Counted from the stretch's first letter, positions 22,316 to 30,306 are shown. The stretch is DNA of 32,296 nucleotides from an uncultured cyanobacterium (GCA_946545285.1 CAMNNA010000005.1:1-32296), one strand, 5' to 3'. Program-made: numbers and translations. The notes: a model not told the origin generated them from the letters alone.

Positions 22316-22672
22316 ATGCAGTTAAAAATCGGAACAGAAACCAAAAATAACAAAGTTCAGCTTGTTTATAAATCAAGTCCTACGACGCCGAAAAATGCGC
22401 CAAAATATTGGATTGATAAGACAGTGGCTGATGAATTTGTAAAAAAATACAATATTCAAAATGAACATTTAAAAACTAATGCTTATTTGTACCCTTCAAT
22501 AGGAGGGATTGGGGCTTTCGGACTGGGAATTTATAATAACGGCATAAAAAATCTAAAAAAACTTACGCTGTTTACAATTATCGGAGCAGGCGCCGGAGCT
22601 TTAATTTCAACGATTTCCGCATACAAAAGAAAAAATAATCTTATGGATAAATATGACGTAAAATTATCATAA
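22316..22672 (+). CDS. Small membrane protein of unknown function (118 aa)
   Basis: Not recognised. The soluble, basic N-terminal half (about 1-60; 'KVQLVYKSSPTTPKNAPKYWIDKTVADEFVKKY') is followed by two glycine-rich hydrophobic segments (about 62-77 'YPSIGGIGAFGLGIYN' and 85-102 'LTLFTIIGAGAGALISTI') and a basic tail. No Shine-Dalgarno; TAGAGT sits 6 nt before the ATG and might be a -10 of a leaderless message, otherwise it is read from murJ 39 nt upstream. Converges on the helicase gene. Confidence 0.65.
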   Translation: MQLKIGTETKNNKVQLVYKSSPTTPKNAPKYWIDKTVADEFVKKYNIQNEHLKTNAYLYPSIGGIGAFGLGIYNNGIKNLKKLTLFTIIGAGAGALISTISAYKRKNNLMDKYDVKLS

Positions 22673-22688
22673 AACGACTTATATTAAT

Positions 22689-24692
22689 TTATTCTTCTGC
22701 AATATCCCAATATTCCAAAATATCATCATCAATGCCGTCTAAAAATCTTGAAGGCTTTGACAAAACCATATTCATTGAATAATCGTACATATCAACCGGA
22801 TAGGTAATAAATAAGTTGTTTTTTGCTCTTGTTGTTGCAACATACATCAGCCTTAATTCTTCATCAAGCTCTTGTTCAGAATTAAAAGAATACGCACTTG
22901 GGAATCTCCCGTCAACTGCACCGATAATAAATACCGAATCCCATTCTAATCCTTTGGCGGAGTGAATTGTAGATATTGTTAAAGCATCATCATCAGAGTT
23001 ATTTTTATACATCCCTTCAACGCTTGAATCCGGTGATTCTAACGCTAAATCGCTTATAAAATCTTCTAAATTTGTATATTGAGTTGATAAATATTCAAAA
23101 TGATCCAAATCTTTTTCTCGCTTTGCAGAATCATCATACTTATCTTTTAGTATTGGTTTATAGTATCTGATAATATCTGATACAATCTGTTCCGGTTTTT
23201 TTGTTGGCATAGAGGCTTTTTCTTTACCTAAGGTATTTAATAATGGCGATAAGCTTGTCATTTTATTTGATGGTAAAAGATTTATATCAGGGGTCAAATT
23301 ACCTTTTATTATAGGAATTATAGAGTTAACAGAAGCATTTCCGACCCCTTTTAACAAAAGAAGAATTCTTGTCCAACTAATTACATCATCAGGATTTAAC
23401 AAAACTCTTAAATGCGCCACAATATCTTTAATATGGGCAGTTTCCATAAATTTTGGACCGCCGAATTTTTGAAAAGGAATTGCGCGTTTTGATAATTCTA
23501 TTTCAAGGTTATAAGACATTCTTGCATTTCTTGCCAAAACGCAAATATCGGAAAGTTCCAGTCCTTCGTCTAACAATTCCAATATTTTTTGGCAAATAAA
23601 ATCTGCTTCCATCTGAGTGTTTTTTGCACAAATCAATGCGGGTTTAACAGGTGAAACTATTTCAGAAAATAGATTTTTATCATATTTTTCTTTTGCACGT
23701 GAAATAATTTTATTTGTCAAGTTTAGAATATTTTGTGTACTTCTATAGTTTTGTTCAAGTTTTATAATTGTTGTATTTGGAAACATTTTAGGAAAGTCTA
23801 ATATGTTTCTGTAATTTGCCCCGCGAAATGAATATATACTTTGGGCGTCGTCTCCGACAGCCATAATATTGTTGTGTTCTGAGGCCAAAAGTTTTATTAC
23901 ATCAGCTTGAAGTGTATTTGTATCTTGATATTCGTCTACCATTATATATTTGTATTCGTTCGAAATCTTTTTTCGCAGATTTTCATTATTTTCTAACAAC
24001 AATTTCATATATAAAAGTAAATCGTCATAGTCTAATATTGAATTCTCACGTTTATAAGAAACATAATTTTTATGAACTTCAATTATTTTATCAGCGCAGT
24101 GTTCAAATTGAGGAAATTCGTCTTTAATAATTTCGATAGTAGGAGTTTCTTTGTTAACACTTTTAGAATAAATATCAACAAGAGTATGTTTTTTAGGGAA
24201 ACGTTTTTCTTTTTTAGGGAAAAGCTGCCCTGTTATGTGGTTCATAACATCTTCGCAATCGGCTCTGTCCATAATAGTAAAACTGTTTTTTAACTTTAAA
24301 AGCGAAGCATATTTTCTCAATATAACATTTGCAAAAGAATGAAATGTCCCGCCTGCAACTTTTTCGCATCTGTTATCAAGAACCAATGCTGCGCGATTAA
24401 GCATTTCAGCGGCGGCTTTTTTGGTAAAAGTTAAAAGTAGAATATTATTTGGGGCGATACCGTCTTCGATCAATCTTGCTACGCGGTAAGTCAGTGTTTT
24501 AGTTTTGCCTGAACCGGCGCCGGCAATCAAAAGATAGGCTCCTTCTTTTGCCAATACTGCTTTTAATTGAGAAGAATTAAGTTCATTTTCATAATCAACT
24601 TTATAGTTTGTCTTTAAAGCGCTGCGTTTTTTAAGCACATATTTTTTATGTGCAGGCTTTGAGTCGCTAGCAATCGTTACGTCTTTTGCCAT
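22689..24692 (-). CDS. UvrD/PcrA/Rep-family superfamily 1 DNA helicase
   Basis: 667 aa ATP-dependent 3'-5' helicase for repair and replication. Motifs in order: Q-motif region LNSSQLKAV (about 38-46), Walker A GAGSGKTKTLTYR (about 57-69), Ia 'LLLTFTKKAAAEM', II VDEYQDTN, III GDDAQSIYSFRGA, IV LEQNYRST, V 'TISTIHSAKGLEWDSVFI', VI EELRLMYVATTRAKN. It is somewhat shorter than UvrD or PcrA (about 720 aa), ending soon after motif VI without the usual long C-terminal tail. GGAGAAGG upstream supports the start. A basic N-terminal extension of about 35 residues precedes the Q motif. Confidence 0.93.
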   Translation of the reverse strand: MAKDVTIASDSKPAHKKYVLKKRSALKTNYKVDYENELNSSQLKAVLAKEGAYLLIAGAGSGKTKTLTYRVARLIEDGIAPNNILLLTFTKKAAAEMLNRAALVLDNRCEKVAGGTFHSFANVILRKYASLLKLKNSFTIMDRADCEDVMNHITGQLFPKKEKRFPKKHTLVDIYSKSVNKETPTIEIIKDEFPQFEHCADKIIEVHKNYVSYKRENSILDYDDLLLYMKLLLENNENLRKKISNEYKYIMVDEYQDTNTLQADVIKLLASEHNNIMAVGDDAQSIYSFRGANYRNILDFPKMFPNTTIIKLEQNYRSTQNILNLTNKIISRAKEKYDKNLFSEIVSPVKPALICAKNTQMEADFICQKILELLDEGLELSDICVLARNARMSYNLEIELSKRAIPFQKFGGPKFMETAHIKDIVAHLRVLLNPDDVISWTRILLLLKGVGNASVNSIIPIIKGNLTPDINLLPSNKMTSLSPLLNTLGKEKASMPTKKPEQIVSDIIRYYKPILKDKYDDSAKREKDLDHFEYLSTQYTNLEDFISDLALESPDSSVEGMYKNNSDDDALTISTIHSAKGLEWDSVFIIGAVDGRFPSAYSFNSEQELDEELRLMYVATTRAKNNLFITYPVDMYDYSMNMVLSKPSRFLDGIDDDILEYWDIAEE

Positions 24693-24722
24693 AAAAACCT
24701 TCTCCCTGCCCTAATTAAAACA

Positions 24723-24752
24723 AATATAAAAAGTGTTTTCAATTTTTGTAAA
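24723..24752 (-). promoter_or_regulatory. Promoter of the helicase gene
   Basis: Minus strand -35 TTTACA (24747-24752), 18-bp spacer, -10 TATATT (24723-24728). Confidence 0.5.
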
Positions 24753-24853
24753 GATTTTATAAGATTATGGAAAAATGTTTAAATTTTTTAATTTTGTTTG
24801 CCGAACTAAAAATGTGTGAGGTTGAATTTTTAACAAAAGGGAAAATATTTAAT

Positions 24854-25396
24854 ATGAAAAACTTTTTAAAATTATTTTTTTTGATTTGCTTATATGTAAT
24901 GTGTTTTAGCGGCTTTTCTCATGCTGTTGAATGCAGATGGCAATTCCCAAAACAAATTAAAACTTATATTCAACCGAACCATAAAAGAACAATTATGATG
25001 AGGCATGCGTTTGAGCGCTGGTCAAGCGTAACTGATGACAAAATTATTTTCATATATGTAGATAAGGAAAATCTTGCGCAGTTAAATGTAAAATTTGTTC
25101 CAAGACTTGATCCGGAAAGCTCGGGGTCAGACAGAAGTATTGGGGTAACAAAATATTTTACTTACGGCAGTCATTTAAAAAAAGCAAAGATATTTATTGC
25201 AGACGAAACTCAAGACGGGCATACACTTACAGATGATGATGTTTTTACTACAATGCTGCATGAAATCGGACATGCACTGGGACTCGGACACTCATCTTCC
25301 CGAAGAAGCATAATGTATCCGGAAGAACACCCTGCTCTTGAAATACAAGAAGAAGATATCCAAAAGATTTATGATATTTACGAATTCAAAAAATAA
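24854..25396 (+). CDS. Secreted matrixin-type zinc metalloprotease (M10A-like)
   Basis: 180 aa from the chosen start. The signal peptide MKNFLKLFFLICLYVMCFSG...SHA is cut before VECRW. The catalytic domain is 'MMRHAFERWSSVTDDKIIFIYV', then 'SSGSDRSIGVTKYF', then the zinc site HEIGHALGLGHSSS (HExxHxxGxxH complete) and a Met-turn SIMYP, all as in small bacterial matrixins. No propeptide with a cysteine switch is obvious. The in-frame ATG at 24767 would add 29 residues and hide the signal peptide, so I prefer 24854 (AAAGGG upstream). It faces a paralogous gene on the opposite strand whose stop lies 2 nt away. Confidence 0.88.
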   Translation: MKNFLKLFFLICLYVMCFSGFSHAVECRWQFPKQIKTYIQPNHKRTIMMRHAFERWSSVTDDKIIFIYVDKENLAQLNVKFVPRLDPESSGSDRSIGVTKYFTYGSHLKKAKIFIADETQDGHTLTDDDVFTTMLHEIGHALGLGHSSSRRSIMYPEEHPALEIQEEDIQKIYDIYEFKK

Positions 25397-25398
25397 TC

Positions 25399-25974
25399 CT
25401 ATTTTCTTCTGGATTTTTTAGATTCATACTTTTCATCAATTCTTCTTGTTGAATAATTCCAACCGTTTGCTTTATAGAGATTTTTTATATCGAAAATATT
25501 AATCTTTTGTATTTCGGTTATCGGTGTGTGCATAATACTGCCCTGAAGGCCCGGAAGGTTATATAGCCCAAGTACATGCCCAACTTCTTGGCGCATTGCA
25601 ATGCCAAGCAATTTAGACTGTGGCAGTTCTGAATTTATGTATATTTTTGCCTTAGTATAAGCCATTCCGTCTTGCTGTATTTCGTATGCAGAATAACGAT
25701 CTTGCTCCATAGCTGAAAATATAACTTCAATTTGAGCATCGTCTTTTTCTTCTTCATCATTAATATAAGAAAATTTTAATTTTCCTGATGCCTTTGATGC
25801 CCAATCGTCAAAAGCGTTTTTCATATCTTGAGCTTTGGCATGATTAGGAATATAAACCGTTATAACATCAGTCTGCCAATGCGGTCTTTGGGTTGAATAC
25901 GCAACAGCAAAAACACAATTTGTTGTAAATAACATGGTGATAAAAAATAGAATTAAACCTAAAAATTTTTTCAT
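25399..25974 (-). CDS. Secreted matrixin-like protein with degenerate zinc site (probable pseudoprotease)
   Basis: 191 aa. The signal peptide spans about 1-23 (MKKFLGLILFFITMLFTTNC...FA). The layout is the same as the neighbouring matrixin: 'ITVYIPNHAKAQDMKNAFDDWAS', 'KLKFSYINDEE', a pre-helix 'AKIYINSELPQSKLLGIAM', the would-be zinc helix RQEVGHVLGLYNLPG and a retained Met-turn-like SIMHTP. The first and third zinc histidines are replaced (HExxHxxGxxH reads QEVGHVLGLYN); Gln is CAA and Asn AAC, each one base from a histidine codon. The general-base glutamate and second histidine remain. Proteolysis is unlikely; an inhibitor, decoy or binding role is conceivable. A basic C-terminal tail follows. 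AAGGAAA precedes the start. Confidence 0.82.
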   Translation of the reverse strand: MKKFLGLILFFITMLFTTNCVFAVAYSTQRPHWQTDVITVYIPNHAKAQDMKNAFDDWASKASGKLKFSYINDEEEKDDAQIEVIFSAMEQDRYSAYEIQQDGMAYTKAKIYINSELPQSKLLGIAMRQEVGHVLGLYNLPGLQGSIMHTPITEIQKINIFDIKNLYKANGWNYSTRRIDEKYESKKSRRK

Positions 25975-25993
25975 ACTAATTTCCTTTTTTTAA

Positions 25994-26021
25994 ATTATAT
26001 AGTTTTTAGCACAAAAATCAA
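25994..26021 (-). promoter_or_regulatory. Promoter of the matrixin-like pseudoprotease gene
   Basis: Minus strand -35 TTGATT (26016-26021), 16-bp spacer, -10 TATAAT (25994-25999), leader of about 15 nt with AAAGGAAA. Confidence 0.6.
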
Positions 26022-26094
26022 ATTTTAATTTATTAATTAATGTAAAAAAAATACAAAATTTTGAAATTTGAAAAACCAAAAATATTTTATTTAT

Positions 26095-26316
26095 ATGAGA
26101 GAGAAACACATGAATAACAAAATTGACGAAATCAGACGAGGGTATATTTATACTGTCCAACCGGTGAAACTGTTTGAGAACAATCAGCAACAGGGAGTTT
26201 TTAGCACACAAAATCCGTTCAACTTTGTAAGTCGAACGGAAAAATCTGAATTCAACCTGCTTCACCCAAATTCAAAAACTAATACAAAGGGCCAAAATTT
26301 GGATCTGATGTTCTAA
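26095..26316 (+). CDS. Small orphan protein (73 aa)
   Basis: Not recognised. Hydrophilic, no signal peptide, 'IDEIRRGYIYTVQPVKLFENNQ' then an asparagine/serine-rich C-terminus. The start is uncertain: ATG 26095 has TATTTT (26083-26088) at the spacing expected for a leaderless -10, while ATG 26110 has only a weak GAGAGA. Its stop overlaps the stop of the convergent 87-aa gene, which supports both as real. The antisense frame at 25990-26265 runs across a promoter and is rejected. Confidence 0.5.
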   Translation: MREKHMNNKIDEIRRGYIYTVQPVKLFENNQQQGVFSTQNPFNFVSRTEKSEFNLLHPNSKTNTKGQNLDLMF

Positions 26317-26576
26317 GCCATAGCATCATATATAGCGCCGGGAACATCAACACCTAACAATTCGGCCGCGTTACAATCATCACGAACTACAGGTGCTTTA
26401 TAGTTTGGAAGACCGGCAAATGAGAATTTCCAGGAAGGCCCTTCGAAATTTAAATGTTTTGCTCTGCGTGCTGCTGCGACTGGTGAACTACCGTCTGCTC
26501 CGGGGGCTTTAATACCCGGTGTCGGTGTTGCGTATGCTCCAATTATTTTTGCCGTATTTTCTGCATTTATTCCCAT
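26313..26576 (-). CDS. Small orphan protein (87 aa)
   Basis: Not recognised. A proline-, glycine- and alanine-rich N-terminal half ('AYATPTPGIKAPGADGSSPVAAARRAK') is followed by 'FEGPSWKFSFAGLPNYKAP' and a C-terminal 'CNAAELLGVDVPGAIYDAM'; no signal or membrane segment. AAGG lies 8 nt before the ATG. Downstream of the 59-aa gene on the same strand (78 nt gap). Base composition is clearly richer in GC than its surroundings, which together with the Shine-Dalgarno argues for a genuine coding sequence. Confidence 0.6.
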   Translation of the reverse strand: MGINAENTAKIIGAYATPTPGIKAPGADGSSPVAAARRAKHLNFEGPSWKFSFAGLPNYKAPVVRDDCNAAELLGVDVPGAIYDAMA

Positions 26577-26654
26577 GGATATACCTTTCCCTTATTTATA
26601 TAAAGTAATTTCTTTAACCTAAATTGCGCAAAATTAATAGAATATTAAGAAATA

Positions 26655-26834
26655 TTACAGCAAAAAGAAATTATTTGAGTAATTTGGGGTAAATGCTGGT
26701 TTATTTTGGGTGAATTTTATAGGTTTCGGGATATAAACAAAATCATCAGAATCTTTGTATGATGTGTGTTGTCGATATTTTGATAACCCGACTGCTGCAA
26801 CATCATCTTTAAACAGATTTTTTAAAAATTCCAT
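26655..26834 (-). CDS. Tiny orphan protein (59 aa)
   Basis: An open frame starting MEFLKNLFKDDVAAVGLSKY and ending ...NYSNNFFLL, with a middle 'DSDDFVYIPKPIKFTQNKPAF'. No homology recognised. It fills most of the gap between the 87-aa gene and the DUF1858 gene. A possible minus-strand -10 TATACA (26864-26869) with TTACAT 18 bp upstream lies in front; the Shine-Dalgarno is weak (AAGCGGG). Coding status is plausible rather than proven. Confidence 0.45.
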   Translation of the reverse strand: MEFLKNLFKDDVAAVGLSKYRQHTSYKDSDDFVYIPKPIKFTQNKPAFTPNYSNNFFLL

Positions 26835-26865
26835 AACTACCCGCTTTCTTTATTTTTTTTAGATG

Positions 26866-26871
26866 TATAAT
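26866..26871 (+). promoter_or_regulatory. -10 element of the DUF1858 gene
   Basis: Perfect TATAAT preceded by TG, about 45 nt before the ATG; no good -35. It overlaps a possible -10 of the divergent 59-aa gene. Confidence 0.5.
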
Positions 26872-26916
26872 GTTTTTAATAGAAATAATGTAAAAGTCAA
26901 AAAAAGGAGAAAAATT

Positions 26917-27120
26917 ATGGCACAAAAAGTTACAAAAGACATGAATATCATTGAAATTGCGCAAAAATATCCGCAAAGTATAGAAGTTTTTCACAAATAC
27001 GGTCTTGGATGTTTAGGATGTGCTGCAGCGAGATTTGAAAACCTTGAAGCAGGTGCGAAAGTCCACGGATTTGATGTTAACGAAATGGTTAACGATATAA
27101 ATAAACTTATTGAAGAATAA
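26917..27120 (+). CDS. DUF1858 domain protein (hybrid-cluster-associated redox disulfide domain)
   Basis: 67 aa. 'MNIIEIAQKYPQSIEVFHKYGLGCLGCAAARFENLEAGAKVHGFDVNEMVNDINKLI' covers the whole DUF1858 domain, including the GCLGC CxxC pair (about 33-36) and the following 'ENLEAGAKVHG'. In this family the cysteines are thought to form a redox-active disulfide, often linked to hybrid-cluster or other anaerobic redox proteins; none is adjacent here. Start chosen at MAQKVTK, behind AAAGGAG; the longer frame from 26863 begins inside the promoter. It has its own promoter and terminator. Confidence 0.9.
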   Translation: MAQKVTKDMNIIEIAQKYPQSIEVFHKYGLGCLGCAAARFENLEAGAKVHGFDVNEMVNDINKLIEE

Positions 27121-27134
27121 GTTTTCATTTTCAA

Positions 27135-27170
27135 AAAAAACGGCTTTTATTATACAAAAGCCGTTTTTTT
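27135..27170. terminator. Bidirectional Rho-independent terminator
   Basis: AAAAAACGGCTTTT (27135-27148) pairs perfectly with AAAAGCCGTTTTTT (27156-27169). The T-run serves the DUF1858 gene; the A-run serves as a T-run for the minus-strand 652-aa gene ending at 27198. Confidence 0.9.
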
Positions 27171-27197
27171 ATGCGCTATTTAAATTTTTTATTAATA

Positions 27198-29156
27198 CTA
27201 CCTAGCCAAAAAACCTGCCATAGTTGGTTTACTTGATGGGTTTATCGGTTGAGCGTTTGCAAGTTGGTATTGATCAGCACCTTGCTTTTTGTTGTTTTTT
27301 GCGTAATTTTTAGCAGTCATATTTTCGCAATATTTTGCCAAACCTATCATCAACAACGGTACTAACAGAATGTTTGATGCTAAGTTAAACGAACTGTTGA
27401 AGTTTTTCGCTCTTGTAACAAATTTGTTATCCGCTGAATCAAATGCTTTGTATATTGTTTCCATTTCATCAGGATGTGTTTTTTGTGCATTTTTAAATGC
27501 ATTCACAATTTCAGAAACAGATGCATCTTTAACCGGTTTTCCAAGAATTCTTTCAGTCGCTTTTGCTACATTTTCATCAATATTACCCAAAACTTTTTGG
27601 ATATTTCCGTTATTTTTGTTAATAAATTCTACAAAACCGTTAAACCCGCCTTTGATATCGCGTAAATTTGAATATTTTGATACAATATCCGGACTGCTCA
27701 ATATTCTTATTCCATCCGGAGCAAAATAATTCTTTAATTTTTGCAATATTGTTGAATGTTTTGCAGGATTCTGGCTCAGTACTAACCCCGAGATTTTGCT
27801 TGATAATTTAGTAAAACCTCTCGATAAAGCTTTTCCTGCAAATAATATAGCTAAGAAACTTGTAACATCACGTACAATAATTTCTTTTAATTCATAATTA
27901 CTTTTTGCATTAATGATTCTTGGCGGTAAACACCCTCCAAAAAGTAATGTCATCATTGCCATAGGCCCGATTGAAGGTCCGTCAAATTCTAGCGGATTTG
28001 AAATTTTTAATTTGAATTTAGGGTGTTTCTCAACCAGTTCTCCGATTTTTGAAGCCATACCGGTAAACGAAGGATTCTTTGCCACACCATCAGATGCCAC
28101 TTGTTCTTCCGGCTTTCCAAATGTCGGATTCGGCGAAGGATTTTTGTTTGAATTATCCAAACCGTCTAACCCCGGATCTCTTGAGCCTTTTATCCCTAAA
28201 TTGTAAAGTTTTGGCAAAACAGTAAATACTGCCGCAACACCCAAAAACATGCTTATGTTTGTTAAAAGTCTTGAACCTGTACGTTTTTTACTAAATTCTT
28301 TTACAAATTCTTCTATATTTAAATCAGCAGCACTTGCAATTTTACTTTTTGCTGAACTTAATACATCATCGGCAAAATCACCCATATAGGATAAAACACT
28401 TTTTAAAGATGCAGCAGCCTCGCCTTTTTCAGTTTTGTAAAAGGCTGAATAAGCATCAGCATCTAATCCGATATGTTTTTTTCTTAAACTTACAAAATCG
28501 TCAACCAAAGAACCGATTTTATCTTGTTTAGAATTTGGATCTGCAGCCCCTGTTATAATTTTCCAAATAGATTTTTTAGGGGAAAGCTGAGGGTCTTCTA
28601 TTTCTAACAGTCTTTTTGAATAAGAAGACGCTAAATCCTTTAACTCTTCACCTGCAACTTTACCTTCTGTTGAAGAAGAAATTATATTTTCAAAAAATTT
28701 GGCATATAAATCTTCACGTGCTGATTTTTTCAAAACAACATTTTTATCAGCTTTTACAAAATCACTAAACGTTTCTCCAAAGCCGTTAATAAAATCAATC
28801 GGAACATTGTTAGCAGAACCAAAGAATTTTTTAGCTATCGGCAAAATCGCCATAGGTATTAATATTGTGCTTGGCCCCGATGTAACTTCTCTGAGCCCTT
28901 CTCTGCGGGCAAAATCCCAATTCAGTTCACCGGTTTTGTCATGATTTCTTAACATTCCGGTTATAAATCTTGGCAAGACCATGCCCAAAAAATCTTGCAA
29001 TATAAACGCTCCGATAAACCCGCCCCTGTCAATTAAATCCATTGATGAAATAATCGGATTTCCTTGGAATGAAACATTTTGATTTTTTAACGGTTTTATC
29101 TTGTTTTTTGCACTATTGTTTGATTCTACACTTGGTATTATTGGTCTTACTGGCAT
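27198..29156 (-). CDS. Large membrane protein of unknown function (652 aa)
   Basis: No known family recognised. An N-terminal cytoplasm-like stretch has 'KNQNVSFQGNPI' (about 25-36). Hydrophobic segments follow at about 50-66 (FILQDFLGMVLPRFI), 95-110 (STILIPMAILPIAKKFF), 300-322 (MFLGVAAVFTVLPKLYNLGI), 393-412 (IGPMAMMTLLFGGCLPP), 425-445 (TSFLAILFAGKALSRGF) and 608-625 (NILLVPLLMIGLAKYC). Between them lie a helical region (about 130-290), an Asn/Pro-rich linker (about 328-355) and a helical domain (about 460-600). Such 'FQGN/FKGN' openings recur, as I recall, in orphan proteins of gut Melainabacteria. AGGG lies just before the ATG; promoter at 29287-29315. Confidence 0.75.
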   Translation of the reverse strand: MPVRPIIPSVESNNSAKNKIKPLKNQNVSFQGNPIISSMDLIDRGGFIGAFILQDFLGMVLPRFITGMLRNHDKTGELNWDFARREGLREVTSGPSTILIPMAILPIAKKFFGSANNVPIDFINGFGETFSDFVKADKNVVLKKSAREDLYAKFFENIISSSTEGKVAGEELKDLASSYSKRLLEIEDPQLSPKKSIWKIITGAADPNSKQDKIGSLVDDFVSLRKKHIGLDADAYSAFYKTEKGEAAASLKSVLSYMGDFADDVLSSAKSKIASAADLNIEEFVKEFSKKRTGSRLLTNISMFLGVAAVFTVLPKLYNLGIKGSRDPGLDGLDNSNKNPSPNPTFGKPEEQVASDGVAKNPSFTGMASKIGELVEKHPKFKLKISNPLEFDGPSIGPMAMMTLLFGGCLPPRIINAKSNYELKEIIVRDVTSFLAILFAGKALSRGFTKLSSKISGLVLSQNPAKHSTILQKLKNYFAPDGIRILSSPDIVSKYSNLRDIKGGFNGFVEFINKNNGNIQKVLGNIDENVAKATERILGKPVKDASVSEIVNAFKNAQKTHPDEMETIYKAFDSADNKFVTRAKNFNSSFNLASNILLVPLLMIGLAKYCENMTAKNYAKNNKKQGADQYQLANAQPINPSSKPTMAGFLAR

Positions 29157-29286
29157 GATCCCTACTAACTTCTAAAATACTTCTACACAGAATAAAAAAA
29201 CAACAACTACAAATAATTGTCTTTTATTCGGGTAATGTTTCAAAAATTTTACATTTAAAATAAAATTTTTAAGAACAAGTGTACTT

Positions 29287-29315
29287 ATCATACTTAATCC
29301 GAATTAAAAATGCAA
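29287..29315 (-). promoter_or_regulatory. Promoter of the 652-aa membrane protein gene
   Basis: Minus strand -35 TTGCAT (29310-29315), 17-bp spacer, -10 TATGAT (29287-29292), giving a leader of about 125 nt. No riboswitch-like fold was recognised in that leader. Confidence 0.6.
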
Positions 29316-29414
29316 GTAATTTACTACAATCATAACATTTCTGTTACATTTATTAATATTTAAGATAAAATTGCAGATAAACACGGGCAATAAATTTTAT
29401 AATCTTAAAAGATG

Positions 29415-30272
29415 TTAAATATTTTCTAAAGCGGAAATTTTCATATCCTTAAAATCAGGGAAAGAACCTAACCATATTTTTTGTGCTTCTCTTGCTTGAT
29501 AAATGAGCATATCCAATCCGTTTTTGGATTTATAGCCAAGCTTTTGGGCTAATTTGATTAATACGGTTTTTTTAGGATTGTAAATAACATCATAAACAAA
29601 CGCATTTTCAGGCAGCGTTGAAAGTTCTCTTTCTTCAACAGGAGTCATATCGGCACTATACCCAAGCATTCCTATAGGGGTAGTGTTGACTAATATATCT
29701 ATATCTGAAAGATTTGAAATTCTGTCAATTTGAAATGCATCAAATTCAATTTGAGGAAATGTTTTTCTTAGATAAGATAATAACTCATTACAGTTAAAAA
29801 CATTTCTTGAATAAAATTTAATTTTTGAAATATTATTTTTAATTAATGCGCTTATTGCCGCTCTTGATGCGCCTCCTGTGCCGAGGATTCCTGCTGTTTT
29901 TCCTTTAATTGTTACATCTTTTGGAATTCCCAATTCAAAACCTGTCGCATCAGTATTGTAGCCTTTTAAACTCTTAGTTTGAGGATCTATTTTTACGGTA
30001 TTTATGGCATGCGCTAAATCAGCAGAACTGTCTAATTCATCCAAAAACATAACAATAGGAAGTTTCAAAGGTATGGTTATATTAAAACCGGAATAATTGT
30101 TTGCTTTTAAAAATTTAATTCTATCAACCAATTCTTCAGGTTTTGTTGGTAAAATATCGTATTGGGCATCAATTCCCATACTTTCAAATCCTGCTTCGTG
30201 AATAATTTTTGAAAGTGAATGTCCAAGCGGATAACCGATTAAAGCGAATTTTTTCTTTTCGTAATCTTGCAT
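29415..30272 (-). CDS. aroE: Shikimate dehydrogenase
   Basis: 285 aa; reduces 3-dehydroshikimate to shikimate with NADPH in aromatic amino acid synthesis. 'FALIGYPLGHSLSKIIHEAGF' is the substrate-binding SxS segment and 'GFNITIPLK' holds the catalytic lysine (usual NVTIPHK). 'INTV' and 'GYNTDATGF' with the catalytic aspartate follow, then the NADP-binding 'GILGTGGASRAAI', 'LVNTTPIGM' and C-terminal 'GLDMLIYQAREAQKIWLG'. There is no Shine-Dalgarno: TATAAT (30279-30284) ends 6 nt before the ATG, so the mRNA is probably leaderless. It stands alone, away from other aro genes, and is divergent from the CoA-activase operon. Confidence 0.95.
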   Translation of the reverse strand: MQDYEKKKFALIGYPLGHSLSKIIHEAGFESMGIDAQYDILPTKPEELVDRIKFLKANNYSGFNITIPLKLPIVMFLDELDSSADLAHAINTVKIDPQTKSLKGYNTDATGFELGIPKDVTIKGKTAGILGTGGASRAAISALIKNNISKIKFYSRNVFNCNELLSYLRKTFPQIEFDAFQIDRISNLSDIDILVNTTPIGMLGYSADMTPVEERELSTLPENAFVYDVIYNPKKTVLIKLAQKLGYKSKNGLDMLIYQAREAQKIWLGSFPDFKDMKISALENI

Positions 30273-30278
30273 AAAATA

Positions 30279-30306
30279 ATTATAATCATAAAATAAAGTT
30301 ACTCAA
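30279..30306 (-). promoter_or_regulatory. Promoter of aroE, predicted to give a leaderless mRNA
   Basis: Minus strand -35 TTGAGT (30301-30306), 16-bp spacer, perfect -10 TATAAT (30279-30284), then 6 nt and the ATG. Confidence 0.75.

Noticed and set aside
24767-24853. N-terminal extension of the matrixin
   Set aside because: It would place 29 residues before a typical signal peptide; the ATG at 24854 has AAAGGG upstream.
25990-26265. 91-codon minus-strand open frame upstream of the pseudoprotease
   Set aside because: It runs over the TATAAT promoter at 25994-26021 and is antisense to the 73-aa gene; no ribosome-binding site.
29400-29412. Terminator for aroE
   Set aside because: ATCTTAAAAGAT is a short, weak palindrome without a T-run on the aroE strand.
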